From Haematobia irritans (Eukaryota; Arthropoda; Insecta; Diptera; Muscidae): 64,000 bases of DNA. Below are positions 1 to 12,348 of the stretch, piece by piece. A program made the translations under genes and the position numbers. Each line of letters starts with the position of its first letter. The first letter of the stretch is position 1. The stretch covers positions 60,144,066-60,208,065 of the forward strand of contig NC_134400.1 in the NCBI RefSeq assembly GCF_050003625.1, given 5' to 3'. A model generated the notes under the pieces. It saw only the letters and a list, made by a program, of their open reading frames with translations. It was not told the origin of the DNA and searched no databases.

Positions 1-741
1 GGCTGGAGTGGCAACCATGATTATGAACCGATATGGACCAATTTCTGTGTGATTGGACCAATTTTGGTATAGTTGTTAGCGACCATATACTAACACCACG
101 TTCCTAATTTGAACCGGATCGGATGAATTTTGCTCCTCCAAGAGGCTCCGGAGGTCAAATCTGGAGAACGTTTTATATGGGGGCTATATATAATTATGGA
201 CCGATATGGACCAATTCTGGCACGGTTGTTAAAGATCATATACTAACACCATGTTCCAAATTACAACCGGATTGGATGAAATTTGATTCTCTTGGAGACT
301 TCGCAAGCCAAATCTGGGGATCGGTTTATATGGGGGCTATATATAATTATGAACCGATGTGGACCAATTTTTGCATGGTTGTTAGAGGCCATATACCAAT
401 ATCATGTATCAAATTTCAGGCGGATCGGATGAAATTTGCTTCTCTTTGAGGCTCCGCAAGCCAAATCTGGGGATCGGTTTATATGGGGGCTATATATAAT
501 TATGGACCGATGTGGACCAATTTTTGAATGACTGTTAGAGACCATATACCAACACCATGTACCAAATTTCAGCCGGATCGGATGAAATATGGGGCCTTTT
601 CGGAAACGCAGTGTTGCGCTGCAACTGCTGCGCATCACATTCATAATTGCAACATCCGGCAACACTGCAAGCGTCATATGTTCTAAAATGCAACAATGTA
701 GCATATGTTGCGCAAACGTAGTAAAAACACGCAGTATAAAA

Positions 742-1444
742 ATGGCTGATGCAGAGGACGAGTAAGTATTAAAATTTTCAATTTATTTTTGCTTTTTATA
801 TATTATATTATATGTTTATAATATTTTTATTATATTTTTATAATTTTTTAGGGTAGAGGTTGATTCCAAGACAACTAAATTAATAGTAAGAGCACGGTTG
901 GATATGGAGGGCGACTTTGCGTCAGGCCGAAAAAAAATCAGTGTTATGGAGCAAAGTGGTCGACAAAATTAAGGAAAATAAACCTGATTTCACGCTCACG
1001 AAGGAGCAGACAAATAGGAAATTTATAAATATGCAAACGACCTATAAAAGAATAAAAAAGAGAAACAAGGAGACTGGAAGAAACGCTACTAAATGGGAGT
1101 TTTTCGATGATTTTGACCAAGTGTATGGTACAAGACATTCTATTGATCCACCTGTCGGCAATCTTATTGCGTCATTAGATCAACCCCAGACATCAGGAAA
1201 CGGTGAAGATTTCCTAGATGAATATCTAAGTTTGAACGAATCTAATGAGGGTGAACCACAACCAAAAAAGAAGAAACGTAGTAATGAAATTCTGCAGTAT
1301 CTAGAAAATGAAGCCTTGAATGAGCAAAAGCGCCATGAGGAACTTATGGCAATGGAGGAGAGAAAGCTACTCATGGAACAGCAAAGAATAAATACCATGA
1401 GTCAGCTGAAAGACGTCTTGGAGAGAGTATTTGTCCACGACTAA
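742..1444 (+). pseudogene. Harbinger accessory MADF/Myb-like DNA-binding protein, frameshifted
   Basis: This is the second protein that PIF/Harbinger elements carry to help transposase enter the nucleus and bind the ends. Exon 1 is 742-761 (starts MADAEDE). A 90-bp intron follows (762-851, GTAAGT...TTTTAG), then exon 2 from 852. The upstream frame reads KLIVRARLDMEGDFASG, then meets an A8 run at about 933-940. The frame then shifts into SVLWSKVVDKIKENK, a MADF-like helix region (W of SVLW, later KWEFFDDFDQVYG). The C-terminus has a basic KKKKRS patch (likely nuclear localisation) and a Glu-rich helical segment. One extra A explains the break. Intron call from splice consensus; function from family. 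Confidence 0.8.
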
Positions 1445-1668
1445 ACCTAATTACCTTTGTTAGTGCCTTATTGTAGTACAACCAAATGAATGGACTGATT
1501 TTTTATTTTGTTTTAATAATTATAGTTTTATAAGTTTTGTTTTTTTATTCAACTGTTATATAATTAAACACACATGTGTTTTAACATGAATTTTTTTATT
1601 TTCTTTGAATAATTATTTAGTTTTATAAGTTTTGTTGTTATAATTAAACTATTAAACACACTTGTGTT

Positions 1669-2947
1669 TTAACATGAAAATAATGTTGTTAAATTATTTC
1701 GCAATGAAATGCCATCTTCATCTGTGGCTGGTGACATTTCAAGTGTGGGCGAGTTTTCGGATTCACCATTGTGTAGTAAATCAAAATCCTGTGGTAAGTA
1801 TTCCGATGGATTTCCATTATTTACAATGAAATTGTGGAGGATTGTACATGCAAGTACAATCTCTGAAACGTTCTTCAGACAAGCTGTGTCCAAGCGATCC
1901 AATATGCGAAATTTGTTTTTTAAAATTCCATAGGATTGTTCTATAAATACACGAGTAGAACTTAGGCAATAATTAAACTTCCTTTGTTCGCGTGAAAGAT
2001 GCCCATTATCCCTATATGGAGTCAATAAGAACTTTGAAATAGGGTATGCAGAATCTCCCAAGATTACGGAATTTTTAGCAAGTTTCACTGGTCCACCTAC
2101 TATGGACTTGTATATTGGACTGTTTGTCCACACATTGGCATCGTGACAACTTCCTGGGTAACCAATGAAAACGTCTAAAAAGCGAAATTGGCTATCGCAT
2201 ATAGCCTGCAATTTAAAAATGTGTATGTAAGAAGCATTTATATAATTTATAAAATTCATGAAACTCACTTGCATGTTGATGGAGTAAAATCCTTTCCTAT
2301 TGTAGTAACTAATTGCGTCCAGTTTTGGTTGTTGTATTTTTAAATGTGTGCCGTCGACACATCCAACAACATAAGGAAAAGGATTTCCCTACTGTTTTGA
2401 AACCTTTCCATAACAAGTTCTTGTTGGGATACAGATGGCCATGCTATTTCTTTCTTCAAGCAACAGATGATTTTTACTGTTTTATAGAAAATGCTGTGGG
2501 CCGTGCCCATTCCTACGTTAAATCGATCACTTATATGCCGCAAGCTCACACAACCATTACTCATCTTCCACAAAGTGATAAGTAAGCATTCTTCCAAATT
2601 ATACGCACAACGGCCCTTGCTACGTGTTATCCAGAATGGTTCAAGCGCACACAGCAAGGACTGAAATCAGGGATTTTACACACACGTTTAACAAATATTG
2701 TTATGCTTACTTGAAATGTAGATCGGCTCATACGGAAGTGATTGAAAAAAACATCATCCGGATATTGATTGACGACTTCAAAGTATCCCAAAATTTTTGG
2801 AATTCTTCGTATCGTCTTGCAAACTTGTTGCAGTATTAAATTTCGCTTTTTATACTTTAGATACCTTTTTTTCTGTAAATAATATAGATTTGACCCATTT
2901 GAAGAGTCATCTAATTCACAAATAAAATTTGTTATATACTTTTCCAT
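1669..2947 (-). pseudogene. PIF/Harbinger DDE transposase, three exons, one frameshift
   Basis: DDE nuclease that would cut and paste this element. Exon 1 is 2947-2711. A 50-bp intron follows (2710-2661, GTAAGC...TTTCAG). Exon 2 runs 2660-2269, then a 63-bp intron (2268-2206, GTGAGT...TTGCAG), then exon 3 to 1669. Exon 3 carries FLDVFIGYPGSCHDANVW, LGDSAYP (second Asp) and RVFIEQSYGILKNKFRIL (catalytic Glu region). The first Asp is in GCVDGTH at about 2340-2355, in a frame one base off from the start of exon 2. A single-base indel near 2393 therefore separates ERFQNS from PYVVGCVDGTH. The 63-bp intron is open in frame, so unspliced RNA would also read through it. All three catalytic motifs survive. 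Confidence 0.9.
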
Positions 2948-4457
2948 TTGTGGTGTTTTTGCGTTCTAAATTGCAAACAAAATATGCAACAAAAAAGCAG
3001 CTGCAACAGCTGATCGGTAACAGCTGCGCAACAAAATCAATGTTGCGCAGCAGTTGCAGCGCAACACTGCGTTTCCGAAAAGGCCCATGCTTCTCTTAGA
3101 GGCTCCACAAGCCAAATCTGGGGATCGGTTTATATGGGGGCTATATATAATTAAGGACCGATATGGACCAATTTTTGCATGGTTGTTAGAGACCATGTAC
3201 CAACATCATGTACCAAATTTCAGCCGGATCGGATGAAATTTTCTTCTCTTTGAGGCTCCGCAAGCCAAATCTGGGGATCGGTTTATATGGGGGCTATATA
3301 TAATTATGGACCGATGTGGACCAATTTTTGCACGGTTGTTGGAGACAATATACCAACACCATGTACCAAATTTCAGGCGGATCGGATGAAATATGCTTCC
3401 GTTAGAGGCTCCACAAGCCAAATCTGAGGGTCCCTTTATATGGGGGCTATACGTAAAAGTGGACCGATATGGCCCATTTTCAATACCATCCGACCTACAT
3501 CGATAATAACTACTTGTGCCAAGTTTCAAGTCGATAGCTTGTTTCGTTCGGAAGTTAGCGTGATTTCAACAGACGGACGGACGGACGGACATGCTTAGAT
3601 CGACTCAGAATTTCACCACGACCCAGAATATATATACTTTATGGGGTCTTAGAGCAATATTTCGATGTGTTACAAACGGAATGACATAGTTAATATACCC
3701 CCATCCTATGATGGAGGGTATAAAAATGCTTGATGTAAACGAAATGGACTGAGTTCAAATCAAATATTATTTTTTATTGCAAAAATAAAAATTGTGTAAC
3801 AAATAAAGGTATTTGTATACAAGTTTAAAATTATCGAAGAAATTCAAAAACTCTTACAAAAGAAGAACGTGAATTCGAGTATATAAAAATATTTTTCCAT
3901 CGAATCCTAAGGTTAACGATAACCATTCAAAAGCACATTATATTTAAATTCTAAACAGTAATTTTACAACAGCACATAAATTTATTTTGGTGTGAACAAT
4001 TGTTTGCTAGCATGTAACACCATTAATTTAGAAATACAAATAAATATGAATTTTTTATTAACGAATAATTTTGTACTTAATTTAATGCTTAAGGCCGGTA
4101 TAAATTGGTATTATCGCGTTAAAATGGCCATGTTTACCCTTTTACTTTTCTTTAATAATTTCTTTTAAAGAAAATAAACTTATTCAGTTGTTGCTTTGGA
4201 TCCTTCCCCACCATGTTATAATACAATTTACCGAAAAAAGTTGTAATGTTATTCTGGCTTTGCCGCTAAAATGAGAAATAATTTTAGCGGCAAAACTCGA
4301 ACTCAATGCCCGCTTTTATTTTCGAAAAAATCCGTCAACTCCTCTTGGACTACTCATTAATAAAGAGGAACTAATCTTTGTTTTTATAGATCTTACTGTT
4401 TAATTTTTCACTGTTTCGCCCTGTTTTCATTTTACTTTCACAACTCTAAAAAGAGTG

Positions 4458-5069
4458 CACTGAAAAAATATTGTCGTGAGGCCAAAGAGTTCATGTCCTT
4501 AAAATAAGAGTACAACTTTTGCTTAGCTTAGAAGACGTATTTCTCTAATATAAATTTTTTCCATGTTCAAAGGTCGATACTTTCAATGAAGTCGTGTTGT
4601 CGTTATAATTAAGCGATTTGACTTAAAAATGGGTATCATAACATGAAAGAACAAATTTTTGGACTAAGGTCAACTTGACTTTAATAATTCAGAAAAAATC
4701 TTTAAAATTAATGAAACTGTCTTTAAATTTGTTGCATTTTTGCATCTTGACTACAAGGCAAAAATCATTAAAAAATAGGATATGTTTTTCAATACTTTAT
4801 TTTCAAGACATTTTTTACTTGAAACATAGCATAATTTCTACTGGAAGTCTTGCTTTTAACGGACATTTTATAGCATATGAAAAAAAGCTGAAAAAGCGAA
4901 AAATTGAAATGTGCTTCGTAGAGTCAAGTACACAAAACCCCATTTAAAAGAGAATTGTGTCTTAAAAGCATCCTTACTTGTATTCTCCGCTTCTTTGTTT
5001 CGGAATCAATACCAAAATTGTTAAAGTGGAGACACAATCTTTGGAACCGGACATGCTTTTTGTTCAGTG
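4458..5069. mobile_element. CAC-Y element, copy Y1
   Basis: 612-bp non-autonomous element with ends CACTGAAAAAATATTG and TTGTTCAGTG. It sits in X1 at a site that is uninterrupted in X4 (GAGTATAGTGCCC), so its removal restores the host sequence. No open reading frame of note. Confidence 0.75.
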
Positions 5070-5145
5070 TATAGTGCCCTTTCGTTAGTTTTTATGAAGA
5101 TCCCTTTAATTACCTTTGTTTGAATATTTTGACTTATTCGTCCTA

Positions 5146-5800
5146 CACTGAAAAAAATATTGTCGTGAGGTCAAAGATTTCATGTCTTTAAAATGCGAAT
5201 ATGAATTTTGCTTAGCATAGAAGACGCATTTCTTTAATATAAAGTTTTTTTCCTTGTCCAAAAGTCGATAAATTTTTCACTGATGTCGTATTGTCCTTAT
5301 AATTAAGTGATTTCACTTAAAAATGGGTATCATAACATGAATGAAAAAATGTTTGGGCTAAGGTCAATTTGACTTTAATAATTCAGAAAAATTCTTCAAA
5401 TTTAATGAAATTGGCTTTAAATTTGTTATCTTTTTGCATCTTGACTACAAAGCAAAAAATCGTTCAAATATAGGACATGTTTTTCAACACTTTATTTTAA
5501 AGACGTTTTTTACTTGAAACATAGCATAATTTCTACTGGAAGTCAAGTCTTAATTTGGAAAATAAAGTTGTCGTTAACTCGTTTTTAAAGGACTTTAATA
5601 GCATACGACGAAAAAAAACTGAAAAAGCGAAAATTAAAATTTGCTTCCTGGAAGCAAGTACACAAAACCCAAATTTAAAAGAGAATTGTGTCTTAAAATT
5701 ATTCTTACTTGTATTCTCCGCGTCTTTGGCTCGGAATCAATACCAAAATTTTTAAAGTAAAGACAAAATCTTTGGAACCGGGCATGCTTTTTTTTCAGTG
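5146..5800. mobile_element. CAC-Y element, copy Y2
   Basis: 655-bp element with ends CACTGAAAAAAATATTG and TTTTTTCAGTG, flanked by TA on both sides (5144-5145, 5801-5802). Removal restores CGTACGTTCCG as seen in X3 near 20220. It is clearly related to Y1 along its length. Confidence 0.8.
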
Positions 5801-5961
5801 TACGTTCCGATTTGTTTTGACGAAACAAAAAAATTGTGCCCGTAATGCGAAAATGATAAACAAAACTCATGCTCTTTTTTTCAAATATATTTTATCTTGG
5901 TTCCGAATGAATTTTCTCTTGCATATACAATTTTTGGCGAAGTCTTATACCACAACATATA

Positions 5962-6894
5962 AAGGGTGATTCTTTTGAGGTTAGGATTTTCATGCATTAG
6001 TATTTGACAGATCACGTGGGATTTCAGACATGGTGTCAAAGAGAAAGATGCTCAGTATGCTTTGACATTTCATTAGGAATAGACTTACTAACGAGCAACG
6101 CTTGCAAATCATTGAATTTTATTACCAAAATCAGTGGCAGAAAATCCGCTTTTTTATCGACAAATTTTTTTCAGCGATGAGGCTCATTTCTGGTTGAATG
6201 GCTACGTAAATAAGCAAAATTGCCGCATTTGGAGTGAAGAGCAACCAGAAGCCGTTCAAGAACTGCCCATGCATCCCGAAAAATGCACTGTTTGGTGTGG
6301 TTTGTACGCTGGTGGAATCATTGGACCGTATTTTTTCAAAGATGCTGTTGGACGCAACGTTACGGTGAATGGCGATCGCTATCGTTCGATGCTAACCAAC
6401 TTTTTGTTGCCAAAAATGGAAGAACTGAACTTGGTTGACATGTGGTTTCAACAAGATGGCGCTACATGCCACACAGCTCGCGATTCTATGGCCATTTTGA
6501 GGGAAAACTTCGGAGAACAATTCATCTCAAGAAATGGACCGGTAAGTTGGCCACCAAGATCATGCGATTTGACGCCTTTAGACTATTTTTTGTGGGGCTA
6601 CGTCAAGTCTAAAGTCTACAGAAATAAGCCAGCAACTATTCCAGCTTTGGAAGACAACATTTCCGAAGAAATTCGGGCTATTCCGGCCGAAATGCTCGAA
6701 AAAGTTGCCCAAAATTGGACTTTCCGAATGGACCACCTAAGACGCAGCCGCGGTCAACATTTAAATGAAATTATCTTCAAAAAGTAAATGTCATGGACCA
6801 ATCTAACGTTTCAAATAAAGAACCGATGAGATTTTGCAAATTTTATGCGTTTTTTTTTAAAAAAAAGTTATCAAGCTCTTAACAAATCACCCTT
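5962..6894 (+). mobile_element. DD41D mariner-type element, copy M1, 373-bp internal deletion
   Basis: 933-bp element with ends AAGGGTGATTC and AATCACCCTT and TA on each side. Against M3 (37645-38949) it lacks exactly 373 bp, joined inside the microhomology TG at CAAAATCAG|TGGCAG (about 6138). The insertion site in X1, ACATATATATGT-like, is the same site that M5 uses in X5, but in the opposite orientation. Confidence 0.93.
6075..6787 (+). pseudogene. DD41D transposase, DNA-binding half deleted (M1)
   Basis: The start codon is lost (AGG in place of ATG at 6075). The first 20 or so codons join out of frame to the catalytic half because 373 is not a multiple of 3. The catalytic half (6134-6787, 217 codons) is otherwise open: SDEAHFWLNG (first Asp), FQQDGATCH (second Asp), DLTPLDYFLWG (third Asp). 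It differs from M3 by IFFSD for ILFSD. With no N-terminal helix-turn-helix it should not bind the ends. Confidence 0.9.
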
Positions 6895-7300
6895 TATATA
6901 TTTACTCATAATATGTAAATTTATACTTGTTTATATTCACACGTAGTATTTTTCCTATATTTAATGAAATTTTCTTTGTGTATATATATTTGTAATGCGC
7001 CAATTGGTTACTTTCATTATTTTACTTCCAGCATACACTTTGTGTCTCTTTGTAAACACATATATGTTTATGGACTATTTCTAAATTAATATATGTTTGA
7101 ATCCAAGCATATTATATTTACAAACATTTTATGTCCCAAACGTAATATGTTCTAAAATATTAACATATATGTCCCAAACATATTATGCTAGTTTATGTTC
7201 ATTATATGTTTGCACTAAAAAATATTGTGTTTAAAAATTTGAGTTCCAAACATATAATGTTTATACCCAAACATATGAAAAACAGTCTTTTTCGTCCGTG

Positions 7301-7657
7301 TAGAGGCATGTAAACGAAACCCAAATTTAAAAGAGAATTGTGTCTTAAAAGTATCCTTACTTGTATTCTCCGCTTCTTTGGCTCGGAATCAATACCAAAT
7401 TTTGAAAGTAAAGACAAAATCTTTCTATTCTATTCTAATTGTATTCGTATGCTTGTAACTGGATTGAAATTGTATTGTTTTTATGATTTATTAATACAAG
7501 ACAAATCTTATCTTCAAATTCTTTTTTTTAACAAAATAAACAGCTGATTTCTAGAAATGAGTTCTAAAGTTTTTAATCGAGCAAAATCTGTAGCAATTTT
7601 TATGTACGAAATGTCAGTTTTTCTCCCTGCTTTTATCTGTTTTGGTAGAATTTTGTA
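7301..7657. other. Spacer with a family-Y tail fragment
   Basis: 7313-7425 matches the right part of the Y elements (AAACCCAAATTTAAAAGAG through GACAAAATCTTT). The remaining AT-rich sequence to 7657 shows nothing I recognise. Confidence 0.5.
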
Positions 7658-8412
7658 CACTGTTAGAAAAATATGTTTTTCATATGTTCCGATATAAACA
7701 AAATGTGTTTCGAGCACATTTTTAAAACACAATATATTTAAGTGCAAACATGTAATGTTTCTAAACTAACACTAAATGTTTGGGACATCTATGTTAATAT
7801 GTTAGAATATATTATGTTTGGGGCATGAATGTTTCATAAAAATCTATACAAACATATATAAATTTACAAATTTCGACTAAACATACATATGTTGTGATAT
7901 TTTATTCAAAGCGACAGAGAGAGAGAGAGAGAGAGTATAGAGAAAGAAATAGAGATGGAAACCGGGAGAGTTGACGAAAGATATCAACATAACACAGCGA
8001 AAGAATCAAAAGAGAACAATTTCTGTGAAACCGCTTGTATGTTGTTTTGGAAAACTGTTTTATGATAAGGCCAAGAATTTGATATGCTTAAGTCTAAATA
8101 TTATTTAATTTGAATAAAGATAATAGACATTCGGAACCAAGAGAATAGACATTTGAAAAACAAACAGCATACGTTTTCGCCTTGAGAGCAGCATTTTATG
8201 TATGTGTGGACATGTGTTTTGTTTATCATTTTGGCATTATGGGCACAATTTTTTTCTTGGTTCGTTAAAAGAAATCAGGGGTCTTCATAAAAATAACGAA
8301 AGGGCACTACACTCTTTTTAGAGTTGGGACAGTAAAATGAAATAATGAGGAAATAGTGAAAAATTACACAGTAAAATGTATAAAAACAAAGTTTAGTTAG
8401 TTTACTAAAAAT
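7658..8412 (-). mobile_element. CAC-ended element, family X, copy X2 (partial)
   Basis: Begins CACTGTTAGAAAAATATG directly after TA. It contains the subterminal ATATGTTTGGGACA motifs, a GA microsatellite (7914-7935) and the internal segments seen reversed in X3 (20040-20858). It ends raggedly at about 8412. 8413-8575 shows nothing recognisable. Confidence 0.75.
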
Positions 8413-8864
8413 TTGTACGAGAACAAGAAAGCGCCAAGGAATCTCACGCAAATGCATGTTAGTTATCTTTGCGAATCGTGGAATTTGCTGTTCAATCGCA
8501 TTAATTTGGTTTTGCATATTTTGCTAAAAATATTCGTTTTTGCATGCTTTAACACATTTTACAATAAATGCATGTTTTTATGCCCTTCACCACTACTGTG
8601 GTACAGGGTATAATAAGTTTGTGCATTTGTATGTAACGCCAAGAAGTAAAAGTCTGAGACCCATCGTTTAGTATACCAGTCGTCTTAGAATTAAAGTCTG
8701 AGTCGAGTTAGCGATGTCCGTCTGTCTGTCTGTTCATGTATTTTTGTGCGCAAGTACAGGTCGCAGTTTAAGTCCGATCGTCCTCAAATTCGGCATAGGG
8801 TCGTTGTTTGGGACAAAGACAATCGCTATTGATAAAAAAATCGGTTCAGATTTAGATATAGCTC

Positions 8865-9040
<176 letters not shown>

Positions 9041-9214
9041 TTCGCCCGATTTGGACTTAAAGGGTGATACGGTTAAAATTTGGTCAATACAAACTTGACG
9101 TATTTCTTTCAATTTTGCATTTAAAAAACCTGAACACCCCTCATTTTGACAGTGTGTGTGTATGTAGAATGTTGCTCCTATTTTGATTTTGGAATTCACT
9201 CTTCAGTTGTCAAA

Positions 9215-10790
9215 ATGCCGTCCAAGCAAGAAGAGCAGCGTATCAAAATTTTGCTCGCGCATCGCGAAAATCCGAGCTACTCGCACGCAAAGCTGGCAAA
9301 ATCGCTAAAAGTTGCCAAATCAACCGTTACAAATGTAATTAAAGTGTTTGGGGAACGTTTGTCGACAGCCCGGAAGTCTGGATCGGGGGGAAATCGAAAA
9401 CCAGAAGCCGCTGAGACGACAAAGAGAGTTGCCGTTAGTTTCAAGCGAAACCCTAACCTCTCTCTCCGAGATGCCGCAAATAAGCTGGGTGTATCGTCTA
9501 CAACCGTGCATCGAGCCAAAAAAACGAGCCGGACTATCGACTTACAGGAAGGTAGTGACTCCAAATCGCGATGATAAACAAAATACGACGGCCAAAGCGC
9601 GATCCCGGAGGCTGTACACGACGATGTTGACGAAGTTTGACTGCGTGGTAATGGACGACGAAACCTACGTCAAAGCCGACTACAAGCAGCTTCCGAGACA
9701 GGAGTTTTATACGGCAAAAGGAAGGGGAAAGGTAGCAGATATTTTCAGCATTTTCATCGCAGCATTTTCATAGCTTCCGGGAATGTCAACCAAGAAATTT
9801 ACGTGAAAGAGTGTTTGAGTAAACGTCTGCTGCCGGATTTGGCATCTTGCCATTAGTCTTGGGCAAAATCGTTCACCGTAGTGATTCGGACTCATCGTTC
9901 CTTTTGTACAAAGGAACTAGTTCCTTCAAATCGTTCCATCGTTCCTTTTCGTTCCGGATTTGTGTATTTGTCATCACTGTCATCTACTAAAGACAGACAT
10001 TACATTGTTTGTTTACTTTGTGTAACGAAGTTCGTGGTCAATTGAAAGATACAAAAATATGGAAAAATTGAATGAAATTACTTCAAATAGTTTATAGTAA
10101 TATAAAAAAATTTAAGGAAGTAACTAAATTCAGGAAGCCAAACTCTTTGGATGGATTTTTGGATTGAATAATACTATAGTCTGTGCAAAATTATTCATTG
10201 CAAGAAATTACGATTTTTTTGTCGTTTGTGAAGAGCCTGAGATGGAATTAAAGATTCTATTAAATAGCAGCATATCAATCAATGGTTTAAATACATACGC
10301 GCCAAAATGAATGAATTGGCAAATGGCTCAAACAGAAGTAAAAAAATCAAACTGCGATCCGAGGAACGATGGAGCGTAAATTGAAAATAAAACTAAATGA
10401 CAAAAGGAACGATGAGAACGAAAGAGATGGAACTAGTGACAGTCGTTCCTTTTAGTGAACCGTTCATTGGAACTAGTTCGTTCCGGAACGACACAAGACT
10501 ACTTGCCATTACGGTAAAAAGCCATGGAGTGGTACGCCGCCAACAACGTGCAGGTTGTTCCCAAGGACAAGAACCCTCCCAACACGCCAGAGCTCCGTCC
10601 AATTGAGAAATACTGGGCTATTGTCAATCGGAACCTAAAGAAGACCAAAAAAGCTGCTAAGGACGAGCAGCAGTTCAAGGCAAACTGGCTTTCTGCGGCG
10701 AAGAAGGTGGACAAGGTGGCTGTACAAAATCTGATGGCAGGTGTCAAGAGTGAGGCCCGGCAATTCGGATTTGGAAAAGCGAAAGCCTAA
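9215..10790 (+). pseudogene. DD37E transposase, broken (copy 1)
   Basis: The N-terminus MPSKQEEQRIKILLAHRENP carries two helix-turn-helix-like segments (KLAKSLKVAKSTVTNVIK; AANKLGVSSTTVHRAKK). A frameshift at about 9520 follows; the other frame continues MLTKFDCVVMDDETYVKADY (first Asp). Sequence after KVADIF is deleted. DLASCHYGKK (second Asp) is split by the hAT-like element. The end reads VVPKDKNPPNTPELRPIEKY (catalytic Glu). In copy 2, 37 residues separate second Asp and Glu. Relics only; no active protein expected. Confidence 0.88.
9854..10501. mobile_element. hAT-like non-autonomous element with GTTCC-rich ends
   Basis: 648 bp, terminal repeats TAGTCTTG and CAAGACTA, perfect 8-bp duplication CTTGCCAT (9846-9853, 10502-10509). 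Removal restores the DLASCHYGKK codons of the host transposase. Both subterminal zones are dense in GTTCC/GGAAC motifs (for example GGAACTAGTTCC), as expected for hAT transposase binding. No coding sequence. Confidence 0.9.
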
Positions 10791-11176
10791 CTGAATACTT
10801 TTCCTGAATTTTATACTAATTGAACTTGAAAAAGAAATTTAATTTGATTTTTTAAATAAACGATTTCACCGATTTACACGCGTTTTCCCCTGACCAAATT
10901 TTGACCGTATCACCCTTTATATGGCCCCGAAAGCCATGACTTGCTTCAACTTTTGCACAAGAAGTACGTTTACCAGTATCGGTTAGTGTGCCAAATTTGG
11001 TTGAAATCGGTTCAGATTTAGATATAGCTCCCATATATATCTTTCGCCCGATTTAAATTAAAATGACCACGGGGACCAGAGTTATACTCCCATTTACATG
11101 CAATTTTGCAGAGATAGCAGAATTAATATTCTAGCTATGCATGTCAAATTTAGTCAAAATCGTTTCAGATTATATA

Positions 11177-11698
11177 CACCCAGAAAAAAGGGGCTCTAAT
11201 GCTAACTGAACTTTATTTTAGTTCATGACGACTAGTTGATTTTAGTTAAATTTTGCACAATATGAGTAAATGTTCCTTATTTGAATAATTTTTTGCTAAC
11301 TTTAATGACGTGAACTAAAAACAAGAAAAAAGTTGTATACAAATATAGTGCACAATTTTACTAAAAAATAAAATAGTTCATATTTTCCTAAAATGGCAGA
11401 AGTTTGCTTAAATTGAGTTCATAAGTCTCTCAAATGAGTAAATTTTACTAAAATTGTAACTGTCTCGAACTTCGTATAGCGCTAAAGACATTTTAACAAT
11501 TTTTAAATCCAATTTTTTCTTCCAACATATGAAATTTTCTTAAACAACAGAAAAAATTAATTATTTTTAAAAAATTTTCTTCAATTTGACAAAAAAATAT
11601 TAACTTATTTGTAACATGTTGCAATTAGAAAACTAGTTTAGTTAAAATTTTCTAAAATAAACTATTTCTTCCACGGTGTGGTCACTTTATTTTAGGTG
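11177..11698. mobile_element. CAC-W element, copy W1
   Basis: 522-bp element starting CACCCAGAAAAAAGG and ending ATTTTAGGTG, TA on both sides, inside HINE-B1. Interior AT-rich with AGTTNATTTTA motifs; shares CTTCGTATAGCGC with W2. Non-coding. Confidence 0.8.
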
Positions 11699-12348
11699 TA
11701 TAGCTCCCATATATATGTACACCAGAGTTGGGAAAATATGGTAGACTATTTCATATTTTAGACCCATTTTCAATGGGATTTTCCTGCAATTGACTGGATA
11801 GTTTCCACGGAGAATATATTTAATATTATATTTAAGTGTGTCAAGTTTGATCTAATTTGGTATCTAAATGATACCAAATTAGATCAGACTTGAGCCTCCA
11901 TATATTCGTTCTTCCGGTTTATACAAATAAATATGGCCAAATTCCCACACTTTATACAAAATTTTGTGATGATTTCCCCATATCTTAGTCATATCCTACA
12001 CACTGTAATGCCAGACTTTCCATAGAACGGTTGAGTTTTAAATAAGGCTCCAAGTCGCCTGACTTGACCAAATAATATATCACAACCCACACTTGACCAC
12101 ATATCTTGGCGAGATCTAACCAATATCCTTGTAAAATCGCCACTGCTGAGTAGCAAAAATTGTAAATATTACTCTAATTGTCCTATATCTCGAATACATA
12201 TGTATCGCCTGAAAAATCATAAATCTCTTTTGTACAATTGCATTAAAATTTCTCTCGCTTCATATTTCGCATGTTTTTTATTAACATTGTGTTTCATTCC
12301 AGGGCGTTAGCCGATTTCAATTTTAATTCTAGAGATTTTGTAGAAGTA

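Larger units (their letters stand above)
592..3086. mobile_element. PIF/Harbinger DNA transposon, two genes, nearly complete
   Basis: A 2,495-bp element with perfect 43-bp terminal inverted repeats at 592-634 and 3044-3086 (ends GGGCCTTTTCGG). It is flanked by a 3-bp duplication ATG (589-591 and 3087-3089). Removing it restores the HINE-A repeat reading GATGAAATATGCTTCTC. It carries the two convergent genes typical of the superfamily: a MADF/Myb-like DNA-binding protein on the plus strand and a DDE transposase on the minus strand. Each is broken by what looks like a single-base frameshift. Perfect repeats and few lesions suggest a fairly recent insertion. Confidence 0.95.
1..3726 (-). mobile_element. 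HINE (DINE-1/Helentron-type) family A, copy A1, cut by window edge
   Basis: Non-autonomous rolling-circle-type element, read on the minus strand by comparison with DINE-1. The 5' end lies at the right (about 3726), where the reverse strand begins TTTTTATACCCTCC. Inward of it are a GTCC/GTCT run (3570-3590 on the reverse strand) and diverged tandem units of about 153 bp that recur at 1-591 and 3090-3540. The 3' hairpin end seen in copies A2 and A6 lies off the left edge. A Harbinger transposon (592-3086) splits the body. Seen directly: subterminal motif, GTC run, periodic units. Assignment to DINE-1/HINE rests on the known architecture of that group (subterminal inverted repeats, GTCY microsatellite, central tandem repeats, 3' hairpin). 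Confidence 0.85.
3727..7300 (+). mobile_element. CAC-ended TA element, family X, copy X1 (left-truncated, hosts three insertions)
   Basis: Non-autonomous element found at least five times here. Its left part matches 16555-16900 and 47650-48190. Its right end (7160-7300) is full of ATATGTTTGGGACA-like motifs and stops at CGTCCGTG followed by TA. It is interrupted by two family-Y elements (4458-5069, 5146-5800) and a DD41D element (5962-6894). No coding capacity is seen in its own sequence. TA target and CAC/GTG ends place it with Tc1/mariner-type elements, an inference from termini only. Confidence 0.6.
9060..10917 (+). mobile_element. Tc1/mariner-like DD37E transposon, copy 1
   Basis: Ends AAGGGTGATACGGT and ACCGTATCACCCTT with TA on both sides, inserted in HINE-B1. 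1,858 bp including a 648-bp hAT-like insertion (9854-10501). The closest relative here is copy 2 at 58689-63438 on the other strand. Confidence 0.92.

Noticed and set aside
6134..6787. 217-residue protein starting MAENPLF as an independent short gene (also in M2 and M5)
   Set aside because: There is no ATG; the first codon is a GTG or TTG inside the full transposase. It is the retained catalytic half after deletion.
9348..9773. Separate 141-codon gene overlapping the DD37E transposase
   Set aside because: It is the second reading frame of the same transposase after a frameshift, joined to an out-of-frame N-terminal stretch.
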